From Tetrastigma voinierianum (Eukaryota; Streptophyta; Magnoliopsida; Vitales; Vitaceae): DNA of 64,000 nt. The stretch is from assembly GCA_016808115.1 (NCBI GenBank), contig JAEQBH010000992.1:372001-436000 (forward strand), in the 5' to 3' direction. Both the position numbers and the translations under genes were made by a program. Shown one piece after another: positions 21,393-33,369 of this stretch; position 1 is the first letter of the stretch; the number at the start of each line of letters is the position of its first letter. Under the pieces are notes generated by a model. That model had not been told where the DNA came from and searched no databases. It saw only the letters and a list, made by a program, of their open reading frames with translations.

Positions 21393-24170
21393 ATGGAAAG
21401 GAGTCGGAAGGCTTCCGGTAGTCCCCGGTACTTTCGGCGGCATATACCGCAGCGGCATCATCTCATCCCTGACGATGGAGGAGTTAATGGCTTACTGCGA
21501 GGTGCCTGATAACATTGACCTCTATTTGATGGACAGGGCGGATGAGTCTACCTTGGGTGGGGAACATAATGGTGTGTTTTTTACTAGAGAGCACCTCACG
21601 CCAAAAATTGCGCTTCCCCGTACCTGACCCTGAATCAAGCAATTTTTGCATTTTACACGGCGCCCCAGAAATAACCCCATCCACCCAGCGTCATTCTTAT
21701 TTTGATCGAGATGCTGTGTGATGAACCACTATCACCCATTTCGATCTCATCATTGGTCTAGCTTTGTATAATTTATTTTCTGAGAATAGGGCGGGGCGGC
21801 CAGATGTCTATGCATTACGAACCCCAGGCTTGAGGTTGTTGGGCTCCTAGGCTTACACACAAGGCGGAGAGGGCGAAAGGCGTATTGCTAGTGAGGGGAC
21901 CTTGGGATGAGACCTCGGGCTCCCCCAGGCTTCTGTTTAATATCAACCGGTCTCAGTCTTTCCCAGGTGTGTGGTAGGGTTAGACCTGGACTAATGGCCT
22001 TTTCCTTAGATATTTAGTGTGTTATGATGGACTAACCTTGGGTTGCTCATGTAGGGAAGGCTTAGCGAGCGGTAGTGGCCCGGGTGGAAGTCGAGCTTGA
22101 AGAATTCCAGGCTATCGGAGAGATTTTCGAGCAAGAGCGTCACTACAAGGTTCTCCTAACTCCAGATAATATATATGTCGTGAGGCATAACCCGGCCCCT
22201 TACACCCTCCCAGTCATTCCCCGTAGATTTGCAGCGGATATCGTGGGGAGGGCATTTTATCATTCTTGACCTTAGCGTCGGTTGACGGCGCCGTCCCTCC
22301 GGCGACCCGGTAGTTGAGGCGTAGTCGGGTGCGGCGCGCGGCGCGCCAGGTTGATCCACTTCCTAGTAGGATTCACGGATTCTGCTCATCGTTCCCGATC
22401 GGAGTTAGGAGTAGTCGTCGTCGGCTCCTTCACGGCCAGTGGCGGATCGCCCCAGTCGTAAAGTATCTCATACGGAAGGTGACGTGGTGGCGCTGGAGTC
22501 GAAGGGGGGATTTCGTTCACTGGGTTAGTGCAGGCCGCGAGGAGTTCGAGTTGGAGGAGGAGCGGAGGAAGGATGTGGGGTGCTAGATAAATCGCCGCCG
22601 TGAGGCGGTAGGCTGAGTTCAACGGTGGGCTGACATCGCCCTGCGGTATGGGACTGGTCGGCTGGCTGCGAGGAGGTTCGGAGGTGCATCTTGTATTATC
22701 ATTCCTGGCTCTCTGAATCGGGCCGTAGATCAGGGAGTGACGGGTGCCGCGGATAAAGTCGAAGGAGGCGATCCGGTTAAGTGCGCCAGGGTACGTCCCC
22801 CGCTTCCGTGGTGAGGTCGACTAGTAGGTCGAAGTTTATGCGGTCGGGTGCAGAGCCTATTGTAGGACGGATTATAGCGTTGTTATACTCCTCCGTCGCC
22901 GGAAACCCTCAAAAAATCATCTCATTTCTCGAGTGGATGGAGTGGAAGAGCATATCATCTTGCCATTTGGAACCTTTCCACTTAGTGGAAGTCGCGACCC
23001 GGTCGGCTCAAACAATTTGTACCGGCGCGTAGCGAGTACCCGTGCATTGCTCGAGGCATGGTCTTGAAATGGTACCACGCGGTGAGCATTCTGAAGGACT
23101 TTGGAAGAAAACATCCGGTAGTTATCGATGGCGAGATACCGTCGCGGCGTAACTCGTTGATCGACTAAGCAGTAGATAACGGGTTTCCGTTATGTGATAT
23201 TAGCGTCAATGCTTGATTTCTGTATTCTAATAGGTTTCTTTCTGGCGTCATTATATTTGAACATGGCACTTGACATCACAAGTTAAGTTGAGCTAAGGCT
23301 AAAGGGGCGCGAAGCGATTTATAGATTATATGTCCCTAGTCGAAGGAATGGCGAGCGGAATGCGAGAATTCTTCATTAAAGAAGGCGAGTTGGCACGCCA
23401 TGTATGAGTGAAATTGCAGGAATGTTTCTTTGAAGCGGTGAGTGAAGATCTGACGTGCAATGGCGTGATAGCCAAATTAAAGATTGAAGGGGCGATTAAT
23501 GCGGGCACATATCGATCCCAGAGCTTGCCCGGGTTCGACATGCCTTGCTTGATTCACGAAAGCGCTACTTTGGCGGAGTTCGACGTGGTGCACGGAAGGC
23601 ATTGTCCATGGCGAAGCTTGTATGAAGGCGGAAGAATAAAGCGACCATTTTAGCCGAACAAGAAGAGACTTGCCTTGATGTGGAGCTTTAGGACCGTAAA
23701 GATGACACTTCACACCAAGGGAGAAGGCGTTCTTGTCGGCGATGGGCGGGTTTGATCTGCGGTGACACGTTGTTCAAGCTATGGCCATGGTTGATGTGTT
23801 TTTACACCTGACATATGAGAAGCGACTTGGATCCGTGATGGAATGGGATCAGCCGATCCGGGTGCTTTCCATAATTTATTTTATTAACCAGTTGCCACCT
23901 AAACGCAAATGCGCTACTCTGGCCTGGATCCGGTGCGATTAGCGGGAGGAGGCGTCCGGAGGAACGGCCGGCCTTGCTTTGGAGATGGGCGACCTCTGAT
24001 GGTCTCCGGCCCGTGAGTGGCGGGGTTAAGGATCTTAAAGTGCAGCTAGAACTTAAGTTCTTTGCGAGGGCGAGACATGCTTTGTTAGAGTGTTTGCGCG
24101 AACTAATTTGTCCTTTCTCTTTCTTCGTTACTTTTTGTTTGATACCATGTTGTATGTTTTAATACTACGC
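21393..24170 (+). pseudogene. Antisense ORF of the Tat element (putative plant transposon protein)
   Basis: Lies on the strand opposite to gag-pol. Pieces resemble the extra protein of plant Tat-lineage elements ('putative gypsy type transposon' family): SLTMEELMAYCEVPDNIDLY, GVFFTREHLT, PVPDLIKQFLHFTRAPPEI near 21615, then a probable 88-base intron (GTGTGTGG at 21967 to CATGTAG at 22054), then VELEEFQAIGEIFEQERHYK and PYTLPVIPRRFAADIV (22075-22260). Downstream, a possible second acceptor (TCTAATAG near 23233) leads into a Glu/Lys-rich, likely coiled-coil stretch to about 23650. The end is uncertain. Function is unknown. Many frame shifts. Confidence 0.6.
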
Positions 24171-24280
24171 CATTCGGGTTTGTATTGATTTTTGTTAAGC
24201 GCACCATTCGAGCGCGCATATTACACAATGAAATCATCTTGTATGGAGACCAGGATGGGCAAAATGCAATTGTGTTGCCT

Positions 24281-24757
24281 GGATAGGTCATTCACTACGC
24301 CATCCGGGCTTTTGCATTTGACCAACTAGATGTTGTCTATGCTGGGTCGGATAGGTCATTTTACTACTCCATCCGGGCTTTTAAATTTGAGCAGCTAGAT
24401 GTTATCTATGCTAGGTCAGATAAGTCATTTTAGTGCGCCATCCAGGCTTTTCAATTTGACCAGCTAGAGGTTATCTATGTTGGCGGGGATAGATCATTCT
24501 TTGCGTCGCCAGGGCTTTAAATTTGACGACTCGATATTATCTATCTTTGGTAGGATAAATCATTTATTCGCCGCTGGAAACACTGTAAATTTGAAAAGCT
24601 AAATGTTATCTATGCTGGGCCGGATAATTCATTTTACTACGCCATCCGGGCTTTTAAATTTGACTACCTAAGATATTGTATCTATCTTTGATGCAGGATA
24701 GGTGTTTTCTTGATCCGTCAGGCTTTTAAATTTGACCTGTATAATGAAAAATATGCG
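24281..24757. repeat. Tandem repeat array, about 69-base unit, about 6.5 copies
   Basis: Units begin GGATA at 24281, 24349, 24418 (AGATA), 24487, 24553, 24622 and 24696, with lengths 68, 69, 69, 66, 69 and 74 and a partial last unit. The core is GCCATCCGGGCTTTTAAATT followed by GACCAGCTAGATGTTATCTA. It sits in the 3' untranslated part of the Tat element, a place where this lineage is known to breed satellite-like arrays. Confidence 0.85.
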
Positions 24758-25080
24758 AAGACGGCGAGCGAGCAAAAATAAAGATATTCTTTTTATTGAT
24801 AATACCTTCTTAGATTAAGCGTGGCATTCCACATTCGTCTGAGGAGTTCCATACTGTTTTATCTATAGTGTAGGACCCGGCTTCCGGTTCACGTACGACA
24901 TAAAGGTCCTTTACTGGTGGGTTGGAATTTCCGCTGTTAGGGTTTGTAGTATTCTCGAAAACTTTCCTCGAGACCGGATCGTTTCAAGAGCACTCGGGAA
25001 ACTTTGCAGTTTGCATTATAAGGGATTCGCGACGGCATTGGTAGGACGTTATGCGGATTGTTGCGGCTTCCCGTAGCTCA

Positions 25081-25860
25081 TCACTTACATCTAACTCCCT
25101 GGCTATTGATTTTGTATTTTATTTCGGTGTATACATTGAGATGGTGGGCGGACCCGATCTTGAGTAGGGATAGCGGCTGCATCCTCGTAAGTGAGGCGTA
25201 AAGGAATCTTAGGTTAGCTTCGGGTAGTAGTTTTGTAGGCCCAGAGCACCCCGGGGAGTTCTTCCACCCATTTCCTTTAGCGGAGTCTAACCGTTTTTTC
25301 AAGGCAATCAACAGGGTTTTGTTGGAGGCTTCTGCTTAGCCATTGCTTTGCGAATACCAAGGGGTAGAGTATAAATTTTTGATCTTCAATTCCTGGCAAA
25401 AGTCCCGATAGACTCGGTACATCAGGCTCATTTCGTTATTGGAGTACAATTGATCTCGGGATCTTGAGCCGTGACGATATTTTCGGATGGACAAATTACA
25501 TCTCTATCTTTGATTGATGAGGAAAGTGTGAAACACATCCATTTCACGAAATAATTGGTGGCGACCGATAATAATTTTTAGTAGGTGCGTGGAAGCGGAC
25601 CCGACTGTAATTCCCATTGAAGCGAATGACCACGGACTAAGCGATGGAGACCCAGTCTTACCTTTGGTGATTTGAGATGGGGACATCGTGGCGAGTCCGT
25701 TTATGGCAGCGTAGTTAGCGTCTAACTTCATAGTTGGCGATAATACCCTGAGTGTGGGTACCGATGGGGATGGGATTCTTCCGGGATGATTCTCGCATAT
25801 GCCCAGCCATCTGATTCAGCCCTATTTTATATTGGCTTTCTCGGGGTTAGACACATTAGG
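25081..25860 (-). pseudogene. Tat integrase (broken)
   Basis: Minus-strand reading gives, in order, an N-terminal remnant (YFVKWM near 25540), KIKNLYSTP and LPLGIRKAMAKQKPP (near 25370, the stretch around the catalytic Glu, altered), KKRLDSAKGNGWKNSPG (near 25270) and LWAYKTTTR-like sequence followed by LTRMQPLSLLKIGS, equivalent to the conserved end of the core. Several stops. It inserts retroelement cDNA when intact. Confidence 0.7.
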
Positions 25861-26470
25861 TATGGCCCGCCTAGGGATCGTTTGTATAGCTGCCCATCTA
25901 CCATGGAGAACCTAACCGACTGAACCTGAACCTTGTGAGCCTTGACTCTGTCATTAGGTAGTTCCCTCGTGGCTAAGTATAGTCATATGGGGTCCATACA
26001 GGATGAGGGAACTTCCTCTATCTGGCTTACTTGGGCATGCAGTATTGAGGAGTCTGGCTGATAGTAGATGGGGAGAAATACGGTTTCCCTTTTTAAATGA
26101 TGAAGCAGCACGGTGGCCAAGGCAGCCCGGCCATCTCATTCGATCCCAGGGACGTATTGAAGTTTCGGCCGAGGGTATTTAATTTCTTCTTTACTGAGGA
26201 AGCATGCCGTCATTCGGGGTCCATGGACTCGAATTAAGGTTAACCTATCCAGAAAACTAGTGTGAATCGCTCACGAACGAGGCGCCGGCACCCGCCTTAG
26301 AGTGCGAGCTCGAGTTAAACTATCATGGCCTCGTACTTTGGTCGTTGTTAGTGGCCCCGAAGCCTAAGCTGTCTTCTTGTTCAATTCTCTACTTGATTAG
26401 GGAAGTTAATTGAATAATGCATACAGGTTGTGCGGAAGCCCCGTCGCGCGGGCGTCCACGACCCGTTTGT
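25861..26470 (-). pseudogene. Tat second (archaeal-type) RNase H and linker
   Basis: Minus-strand phrases LGFGATNND (near 26350) followed by a Glu/Tyr site, and DRMRWPGCLGH near 26115, match the additional RNase H that distinguishes Tat elements. The linker reading QVQSVRFSMVDGQLYKRSLG (near 25900) leads into integrase. Heavily frame-shifted. Confidence 0.55.
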
Positions 26471-26637
26471 AATAATCTCCATTATAAATTCTAAATAAAA
26501 ATCAAACTAAGACTTGCCCCTTCTTGAAAGTCTCGGCATGGATGCCATACTAAGCAAGCGCATTGCCAATGAGCCATCCTTCGGACATATCGGAGGTTTA
26601 TGGTGTGCCCAGTGGAAGATCGATTAGTGGCGACGGG
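26471..26637 (-). pseudogene. Tat RNase H, 3' half (left of the Athila insertion)
   Basis: The minus strand reads LIDLPLGTP, SDMSEGWLIGNAL and YGIHAETFKKGQVL, equivalent to the second half of the gypsy RNase H. It continues directly from the reading that ends at 41703. Confidence 0.65.
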
Positions 26638-26642
26638 ATGAG
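26638..26642. repeat. Target-site duplication ATGAG (left) of the Athila element
   Basis: ATGAG here and at 41698-41702, exactly repeated on both sides of the element. Confidence 0.9.
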
Positions 26643-29148
26643 TGATGAGCAAAAGTCATCTATTTTCAGGTCCATTTTTAAATTAATTTTTATATAAAAG
26701 AAATGATTTATATCAGAATCTGGAATAAACCACGATTTTACGTACGCGGGAATTCAAAGCAGAAATTGCGAGTAAAGGAGCGAGAATGTAGCTTCGGCGG
26801 AGGCGGTAAATGGGATGCAAACGAGGTGGTAGCAGACGAAGCATAAGATGAAAGGACCGGATGTCGCGAAGCTTTGTGACAATCAAAATGCGTATTCGAG
26901 GTTACATCGGTGAAACTCCAATGCAAATGGAAACGAGGTGAAACAAAGTGAGGCTAGGAGTGAAAGAGCTCAAAGTTAAACAGCCAGAGATTGAAGAAGA
27001 AGAAGAGCTAGCGATATGCGACGTGCTGGATGCGTCGTGACATCAACCTTTGCATCAAAGCGTCGCGACATCGAGTTTGCAAGGAGAGTTGTCGCGACAA
27101 CAATTCCGCAGGGCAGGAATTGCGCGACAACATAAGGTTATGCGGCCAAATTGCCTTGATGAATGGAAATCGCGGCGGCACGAGTTGTCGCGACCTTGGC
27201 TGCGAGGACCCGAGAAGGCCGCCGCGTCGATAAATTTGTCGCGTGAGTTGGTTCGATCGCGACAAGATTAAGGTACATCGCGACACCATTTCACTTAAGA
27301 CATGCCGCCAGCTTCATAGAGGCTCTGCTGACGAGGGCTGTGACGAGGCAGGAGAGTCGCGGCAGGGGCTCGATGTAGCGACGGTGTCGATCTCTGTGGA
27401 CGGTTAACTGGGTCAAGAAGTGCGCCGAATTTGGGATGGCTTGGGGACCTGTAAATGCGGAAATTTGCTGCAGAGGGTGGCTCAGGCGACTTAAGAGAAA
27501 GAGACACCCAGGTTCTTTGAAGGCTCTATGACCCTTATTTTCTTTTCTTGTATCTTTTCATACTTCCGTTTCTTCTCCATTTATTTTAGATTAGATTAGT
27601 TTATTTTCATTCTAATTTATGGATTCGACGTTAGGCTGTAAAGGAGTTTAGTGAATACGAGATCTATATTTCTTAAAATTGCATACTAGTTGTTTGAATT
27701 CGGACAAATTTTAGGATTGAACACCAGTTACCGATTCTGATGGTTTCTTGATCGTGAGCTTGATGTATGGTATAATCGGTAATTTAGAAACCCCGACTTC
27801 CATTGAATTGGCGTTATTGTAATTATCTTTCTGGGTATTTTATACATTATGGCTGAACTTGGGATATTAAATCGACTTGCTTTGGTTTTGCTTGTTTGTA
27901 GCAGTGGAATGGATCGACGTCGATCTCACATACCCATAACGAGTTTTCTAGCTCTACGGGAGGATTTCAAGGAGCCCTACGAGTAACCACAGAGGCATTC
28001 ACAAAAATGAGAACAATTTAAAGGAAGAGTATATGAACCTGATATTGCGATCCTAATACTCACATACATAAATGTCATCCTCTCTGCATATGGCAAAGTG
28101 GGTTGAGTGATTATTAATTTAAAGTATACCGAAATTCCTCGGTCGAATAATGATTCAATCCAAGTGTTGGCAAAGATCTGATCGAGAATGAGTAAGGATT
28201 GTTTCTAATTTTGAGGTTGGGGGACCGATGCGGTTGCAGGCCTCAGTGACTAGTTAAAGGGCTCGGGTTTTGGAGTCCGTATTTGTGGGTATGAAGTATT
28301 GAGAAAGAGAAAAATACCGGGAACAAGGCTGCAGTTTAAAGTAGTTATCTAGCCCCTTGCGCTTGAGGAAGCGGTTAAGGTGAGATGATGAGCGGTGGGG
28401 TTTGGAGAGATCGATCACACTATATTTATTCCTTGGACTAGTTTTAAAATAAGGATTGAGAAAACAAAGAGATTATAATGCAAATTTGTAGAATTAATTC
28501 TTCACAATAGGTAGTTATTCAATGTTTTCCTTAGAGATAATTGTTCAATCTAGGAATTTTCTATTTTAATATTTCAATAATACAAATTCATTGTTATTCA
28601 TTCATTTTTCGTTCACTTCATTATTTTCAGGCTTTTAAGGAAAATCCCGATATATATTATCGTCCAAATAGTATGGGCTTAAGTAGTTTAGGTAGTTGAT
28701 TGAAAAATTCTTGAGATCTGCAATAGGATCGTCTCTGGACTTAAATCCAATTTACTGCTTGTTCGATACATGCGCGCATTATCTGGATCGAAACCCTGAA
28801 GAAAATAGTTTTACTCTTTACAAAAAATATCTTTTAATCCAACACTGTAGCTAAAGAAACTCATAGCTCTGAGTTTAATGGTTTTATTACTGAAGTTAGA
28901 CAATAGTCCTTGGGTAATAGAAGTGTGATTTGAATAGGTGTTTTGATCCGTATCAATTCATGAAGTGTGAGCTTAAGTTTTATAGTGCGATTTTCCAAAG
29001 ATTAAATGATAATAGTCCTTAGGTAATTGTGTTTATGAACTTGTGAACATACTGCGTCCAGTCGACAAGTTTATTGGGCCATTGCTAGAAGTTAGGCAAT
29101 GGTCGCTGGTGATAGCGTCATAAGTTGTACATCAAGATCCGGATAACA
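26643..29148 (+). repeat. Athila 5' LTR
   Basis: It pairs with 39232-41697 along its whole length. Shared phrases include AAAAGTCATCTATTTTC, CTCAAAGTTAAACA, TTATACATTATGGCTGAACT, ATTCAATGTTTTCCTTAGAG and CATTATTTTCAGGCTTTTAA. It contains a cluster of GTCGCGAC-like sites at about 27035-27280. Confidence 0.9.
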
Positions 29149-29155
29149 AGTTTTA

Positions 29156-29173
29156 TGGCGCCGTTCTTGCAAG
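29156..29173 (+). promoter_or_regulatory. Athila primer-binding site
   Basis: TGGCGCCGTTCTTGCAAG lies 7 bases after the LTR end. TGGCGCCGTTG is the usual Athila primer site, complementary to a tRNA 3' end (Asp is the usual assignment). The 3' part is altered. Confidence 0.8.
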
Positions 29174-29389
29174 TCGAAGAATTTAGTAGATCAATATTAC
29201 GGCCAGAAAGAAAGAAATGCTAGATTTGGACATTTAAAAGAAAAAGAACAAAAATAGTTTTCAATGCGTGGTTATTTTAGCCACTAATTTTTAACAAGCC
29301 ATAATTGAAAATATTTGTGCTTTGACTAATCACATTAATGTAAGTGTGTTTTGATTTCGAGGAAAACTTTAATGCATAGGAAAGCGAAC

Positions 29390-32290
29390 AACGTCGATTC
29401 AGGCGAATCTGCAGGCCCCAGAAAGAACACTTTCGGAAGCTTGAGAAAGGCGAAAGGTCGGAAAACTCAGCTATGGCGGATGAAGACGAATGGGGCGAAG
29501 GGACAATGAGCGGCGAGGAGAGGCCTCCGATCAACGTCTGATGGGACTTTTGGGAGACCTGTGTCGAGGATGAGTACTCTGCTTGATCGGACCGACTGCG
29601 GTTGATGCAAATAATTTTGGCTAAACCCGTAGCGTTACAATGGTTCGTGACAACAATTCTTGGTCATCCTTTGAGACCCGAATGGCGTACAGGGAAGGTT
29701 TCTCGGAATGGCAAACAGTGTGAAATTGAATGGGGTGAGACAGAGTCATAAAGTACATTTATTCCCATTTTCTCTAAGAATCGGCCACGTAGTATGAATC
29801 TACTTGCCATATAGCTCTGTTGATACTTGGGAGGAGCTTATAGAAAGCTGCACAGGTAGATTCTTTGCATCACTCGCCTGAAGAAATAAATATATTTGTG
29901 AGGGAAGATGGCCATTCGTAGCTGGGAGAGAATTCAAAGGTTGTTGAAGAGGTGTCGATGCATGGAATGAATCGCGAAGACCGGATGGACATAGTGTATC
30001 ATGCTGCGAATGATACATCTAAGGGTGTATTGATGCTTCATCTTGTGGAGCATTCAAGCGTAAAATCATGAAGAAGCGAGATCGTCGAGGACTGGCAAAA
30101 TGCAATATGAGCTCATCGGAGTTTTCAAGAGTAATTGGCGAGAGGAAGAGGAGTCATGGAAATTTGAGCAAGATATGACGGCCATGGAGCGAAGCTGGGA
30201 TGCCATCATCATGGAATGGACAAGCAAGAGAGAGATGCACCTTTGTTCATGAAATAGGAGCGTTGAGAGGAACTATTGAGAGAGTCTTGAGGTACCTGAA
30301 GAAATTTGTTTTATGATCTTTGAGAGGTTAGGAAGTACTTGGGAGACGAGAAGTATCACTTCAAACCAAATCTGTCTGCCTTTGCTATACGTCCGGTATT
30401 TGAGGAACCGTGAAAATTTTTCATATGGTGGAGGGGCCTCCGCAGGCCAGGCATGGGCAGAATCCTCGGCAGTCTCCAATGACCACTGGTTCCTACAGCG
30501 ACAAGGAGGTGAAATAGAAGCGATTACGGTCGGAGAGAGCCCGACCATTTTGAAGAGCAAATGTTGTTGCAATTCATGGGGACAACAAGAAGGCACACTA
30601 AACCTCATAGACAAAAGTTTGCGAATTGGAGAGCCTCGAATGCCAATTCTCGGAATTTTTTGACCACTAATGCCTCCCACGAGAACACAGAGCCTGAATG
30701 AGAATAAAAGTTGGCTCTAAGCACCTTAAAACCGGATGAAAGATGCCTTTCCTAGTGACACGAAGAAGAATCCACGAAAGGCGCACTTCATTTATGCTGA
30801 CTCGGAAGTGGGAAAGACTTGGAGGAAAGAAAGAAAGATGGGCGGCGAGGAGATGAAGGCGGGAACCAGTGGGAGGCAGGAGAGGAGGAGGGAGGAACAG
30901 GTATCGAAGAAGAAGGGAAGCAAGAAGACCAGGCTGTTGACATAGATGAACACAGGAGAGTGCTTGAGTAAGATAGAGGAACAGAGTTGCAAGGTTCTTG
31001 AGACCTTTGACGGGAAGGCTGGAGATCGACATGCCTTTCACGAGAGGTGGTTACTCGGATGCCACTTTATGCAAAAATTTGAAGACATGCTGAGCAAAGA
31101 GGAAGATTCTTTGAAGGAATTGTGAATTTGGCTAGGCTTGCGATCTTTGTGATCAGAGAGACACGGAAAAGATGGAAGAGATCAAAGAGGAGCTTTACCA
31201 CTCCCATGCACCATCGGAGGATTTGAGTTCGAGAAACTCTTTTGTTTCAGAATTGCAGTATAAATTTAATGCCTTGATACATTTCGAGGGTTGAGTTTGG
31301 GAGATTGCTCCCGCTCTGTCGCCCTCGAATGGCGGATAGGACAGCCTTGGAAAGGCACAAGAGGCATCATAGAAGATGTCTTTGGTAAAGGTGGAGACTT
31401 ATTTTTCAGTGGGCTTCGCCGTCTTTGGATGTGGAAGGAAATTCCTGAGTCCTGCATTCTTTGGGAGAGCCAATTCCTAGCAAATGGAGGCGGCTTTAAT
31501 AATCGATATCTGAAAAGAAAAGAAATTCTCACCTTCAGAGATTAAAGAAAAACAATTAACTTCAAATTAAATAAAAGATTTGAGGAGTTTAGACATGAGA
31601 GGGAAGATGTAAAAGATTAGGTAAGTGTATATAATAAACTGACTCTGAATTTTACTATGATTGTAATGACTTGACTTTGATCGATGAAAAGAGATGAATT
31701 TCCAGTATTACGAGGTTTTGATTGATTTTAGCACATCCAGTTTACATTCTCTTGAAAGGTGATGAGTCTTGAACAAAGTAGGATAAAACAGAGACAAAAT
31801 GAAGAAAAGGAAGTTCATCGGCGGTGAAGAAGAACAGTTTAAAGAAGTTGCGAAAGTCATTTTAAAGTATGCTTGCAGGTTGCCAAAGAACAAACCGGTA
31901 ATAATTTACGGCGGACTTAGTGATCTTTGAACAAAGTTTCTTTGGAAATTTTAAGGAAGCATAAAGAGTCTATAGCATAGTCTGTGAAGATTTAAGGTAT
32001 CAGTCCATCGATATGCATGCCTGAAATACTTGCGAAGAGTCTGAGACCCAGTGACCCCAGACATCGAGGAGATTGAATCCAGTCATGAAGGAGGTAGTCA
32101 GGAAGGAGGTACTCAAATGGTTAAATCTTTGGTTTTATCTATACCAGTTTGGATAGTCCTTGGGTTCAGCCCGATCCCGGTCACGTGGTTCCAAGAAGGT
32201 GGATTCGTGTCGCGTGTGAAATGAATTGATTCAATGAGCGTGTGAGTGCGTGTTGATGTGTTGGTGGAGGGGGGGAAATGATACGATTAC
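29390..32290 (+). pseudogene. Athila gag and protease region (broken)
   Basis: The gag core is readable near 29830-30060: WEELIE, FKGC/LLKRC, and a stretch equivalent to MNREDRMDIVYHAANDTSKG in mixed frames, which is the conserved Athila gag segment. Beyond 30.1 kb the strand is Glu/Lys/Arg-rich (30740-30945) with no clear zinc knuckle. Overlapping open frames on both strands at 30270-30680 and 31260-31550 are compositional and not called as genes. Start and end are approximate. Confidence 0.6.
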
Positions 32291-32299
32291 GGGAAGTGA

Positions 32300-33040
32300 A
32301 CCGTGACGGAAAGATCATTTTCCATTACCTTTCATTGATCGGATGCTAGGTGACGAGTTAGCGGACATCATCATTTTGTTTTGGATGGATATTGTTTATG
32401 TAGTGCAATTGCACGAGGACTGAGAAAAGACTCGTTGTACCCCTGTGTGCATGCTTTGAGGAAGGATGCCATTTGGGGTACATCAGTGCTCTGCTGCTCC
32501 GGAGATGTGATGTCGTGTTTGCGAGACTTAGTAAGATTATGAAATTTTATGGATGACTTCACAGTGTATGAGTCGATTTTGAACAATGTCTGAACAATGC
32601 AGACCAGTACATGAATCTGAATGGCTTGGTAGAAGTAAATTGGAAAAATGCCATTTCATAGTATGAGAAAGTATTGTTCTTGTTCGCTAAATTCTGCTCT
32701 GAGGGCTAGAAGTGGACCAATCCAGATTTCCATTACTCAGCTCTGCACCTCCACTGACGTAGAGAAAGGTATAAGGAGGTTTCTTGGGACATCTTTGGAT
32801 TTTATAGGAGGAGATTCATCCAAGGAAACTCCAAGGTGGCAGGACCATGCGGATTACTAGAGAAGGACACAGGAGTTTTGTTTGACAGTTCCTGAGAGGC
32901 ACTTTGAAGAAATCAAGATCCATATTGGTTCAAGAAAGCACCTATCGCCGTGCACGGGAGATAGGATCGAGTTAGTAATGTGATGCAGTGACCGCATTAG
33001 GGTACATGTTAGAGCCAAAGAAAGGAGAAAATATTGAGAG
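32300..33040 (+). pseudogene. Athila reverse transcriptase (broken)
   Basis: KDHFPLPFIDRML at about 32313 is an RT signature of the Athila group. LHEDQEKT-like sequence, RMPFGVHQCSAAPE (near 32465) and NFMDDFTVY (near 32541) follow, the last holding the catalytic Asp pair. At least five frame breaks. Confidence 0.8.
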
Positions 33041-33340
33041 GCTATTATATTAGCACTAAGGAGACCTTCAGTAAACCTGAAAACTATTTACAAGTGAAAA
33101 GAGATGCTAGCCATAGTGTTTGCTTACGAGAAATTCGAGCCCGTACATTAGCAGGATCCGTATTATAGTTCATACTGACCATCACGGCTATCAAATATCG
33201 ATGTCAAAAGGAAATGACGAGGCGATAAGATGGGTGCTATCTTGCAAGGACAAGGTTGATCTGAATTAAGGATAAAGGTTGTGACAATGTGATAGGTGAT
33301 CCTTATCCGGAGTGAAACAGGAATGAAGCAGGAAAAGGAG
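33041..33340 (+). pseudogene. Athila RNase H (broken)
   Basis: YYISTKETFSKPENY, KRDASHSVCLREI in shifted frame (equivalent to the Glu-Lys-Glu-Leu-Leu segment), IHTDHHGYQI near 33170 and EAIRWVLSCKDKVDLN (near 33220) follow the gypsy RNase H order. Confidence 0.75.
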
Positions 33341-33369
33341 ACATAATTAAAGAACTTCCAGTGTCATTC

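Noticed and set aside
24281..24757. CRISPR-like array
   Set aside because: Units are contiguous, without unique spacers, and lie in a plant retrotransposon 3' region; a plain tandem repeat.
30273..31550. Overlapping frames of 84-135 codons on both strands in the Athila gag region
   Set aside because: They do not resemble Athila gag or any known domain and the strands mirror each other; composition effect in decayed sequence.
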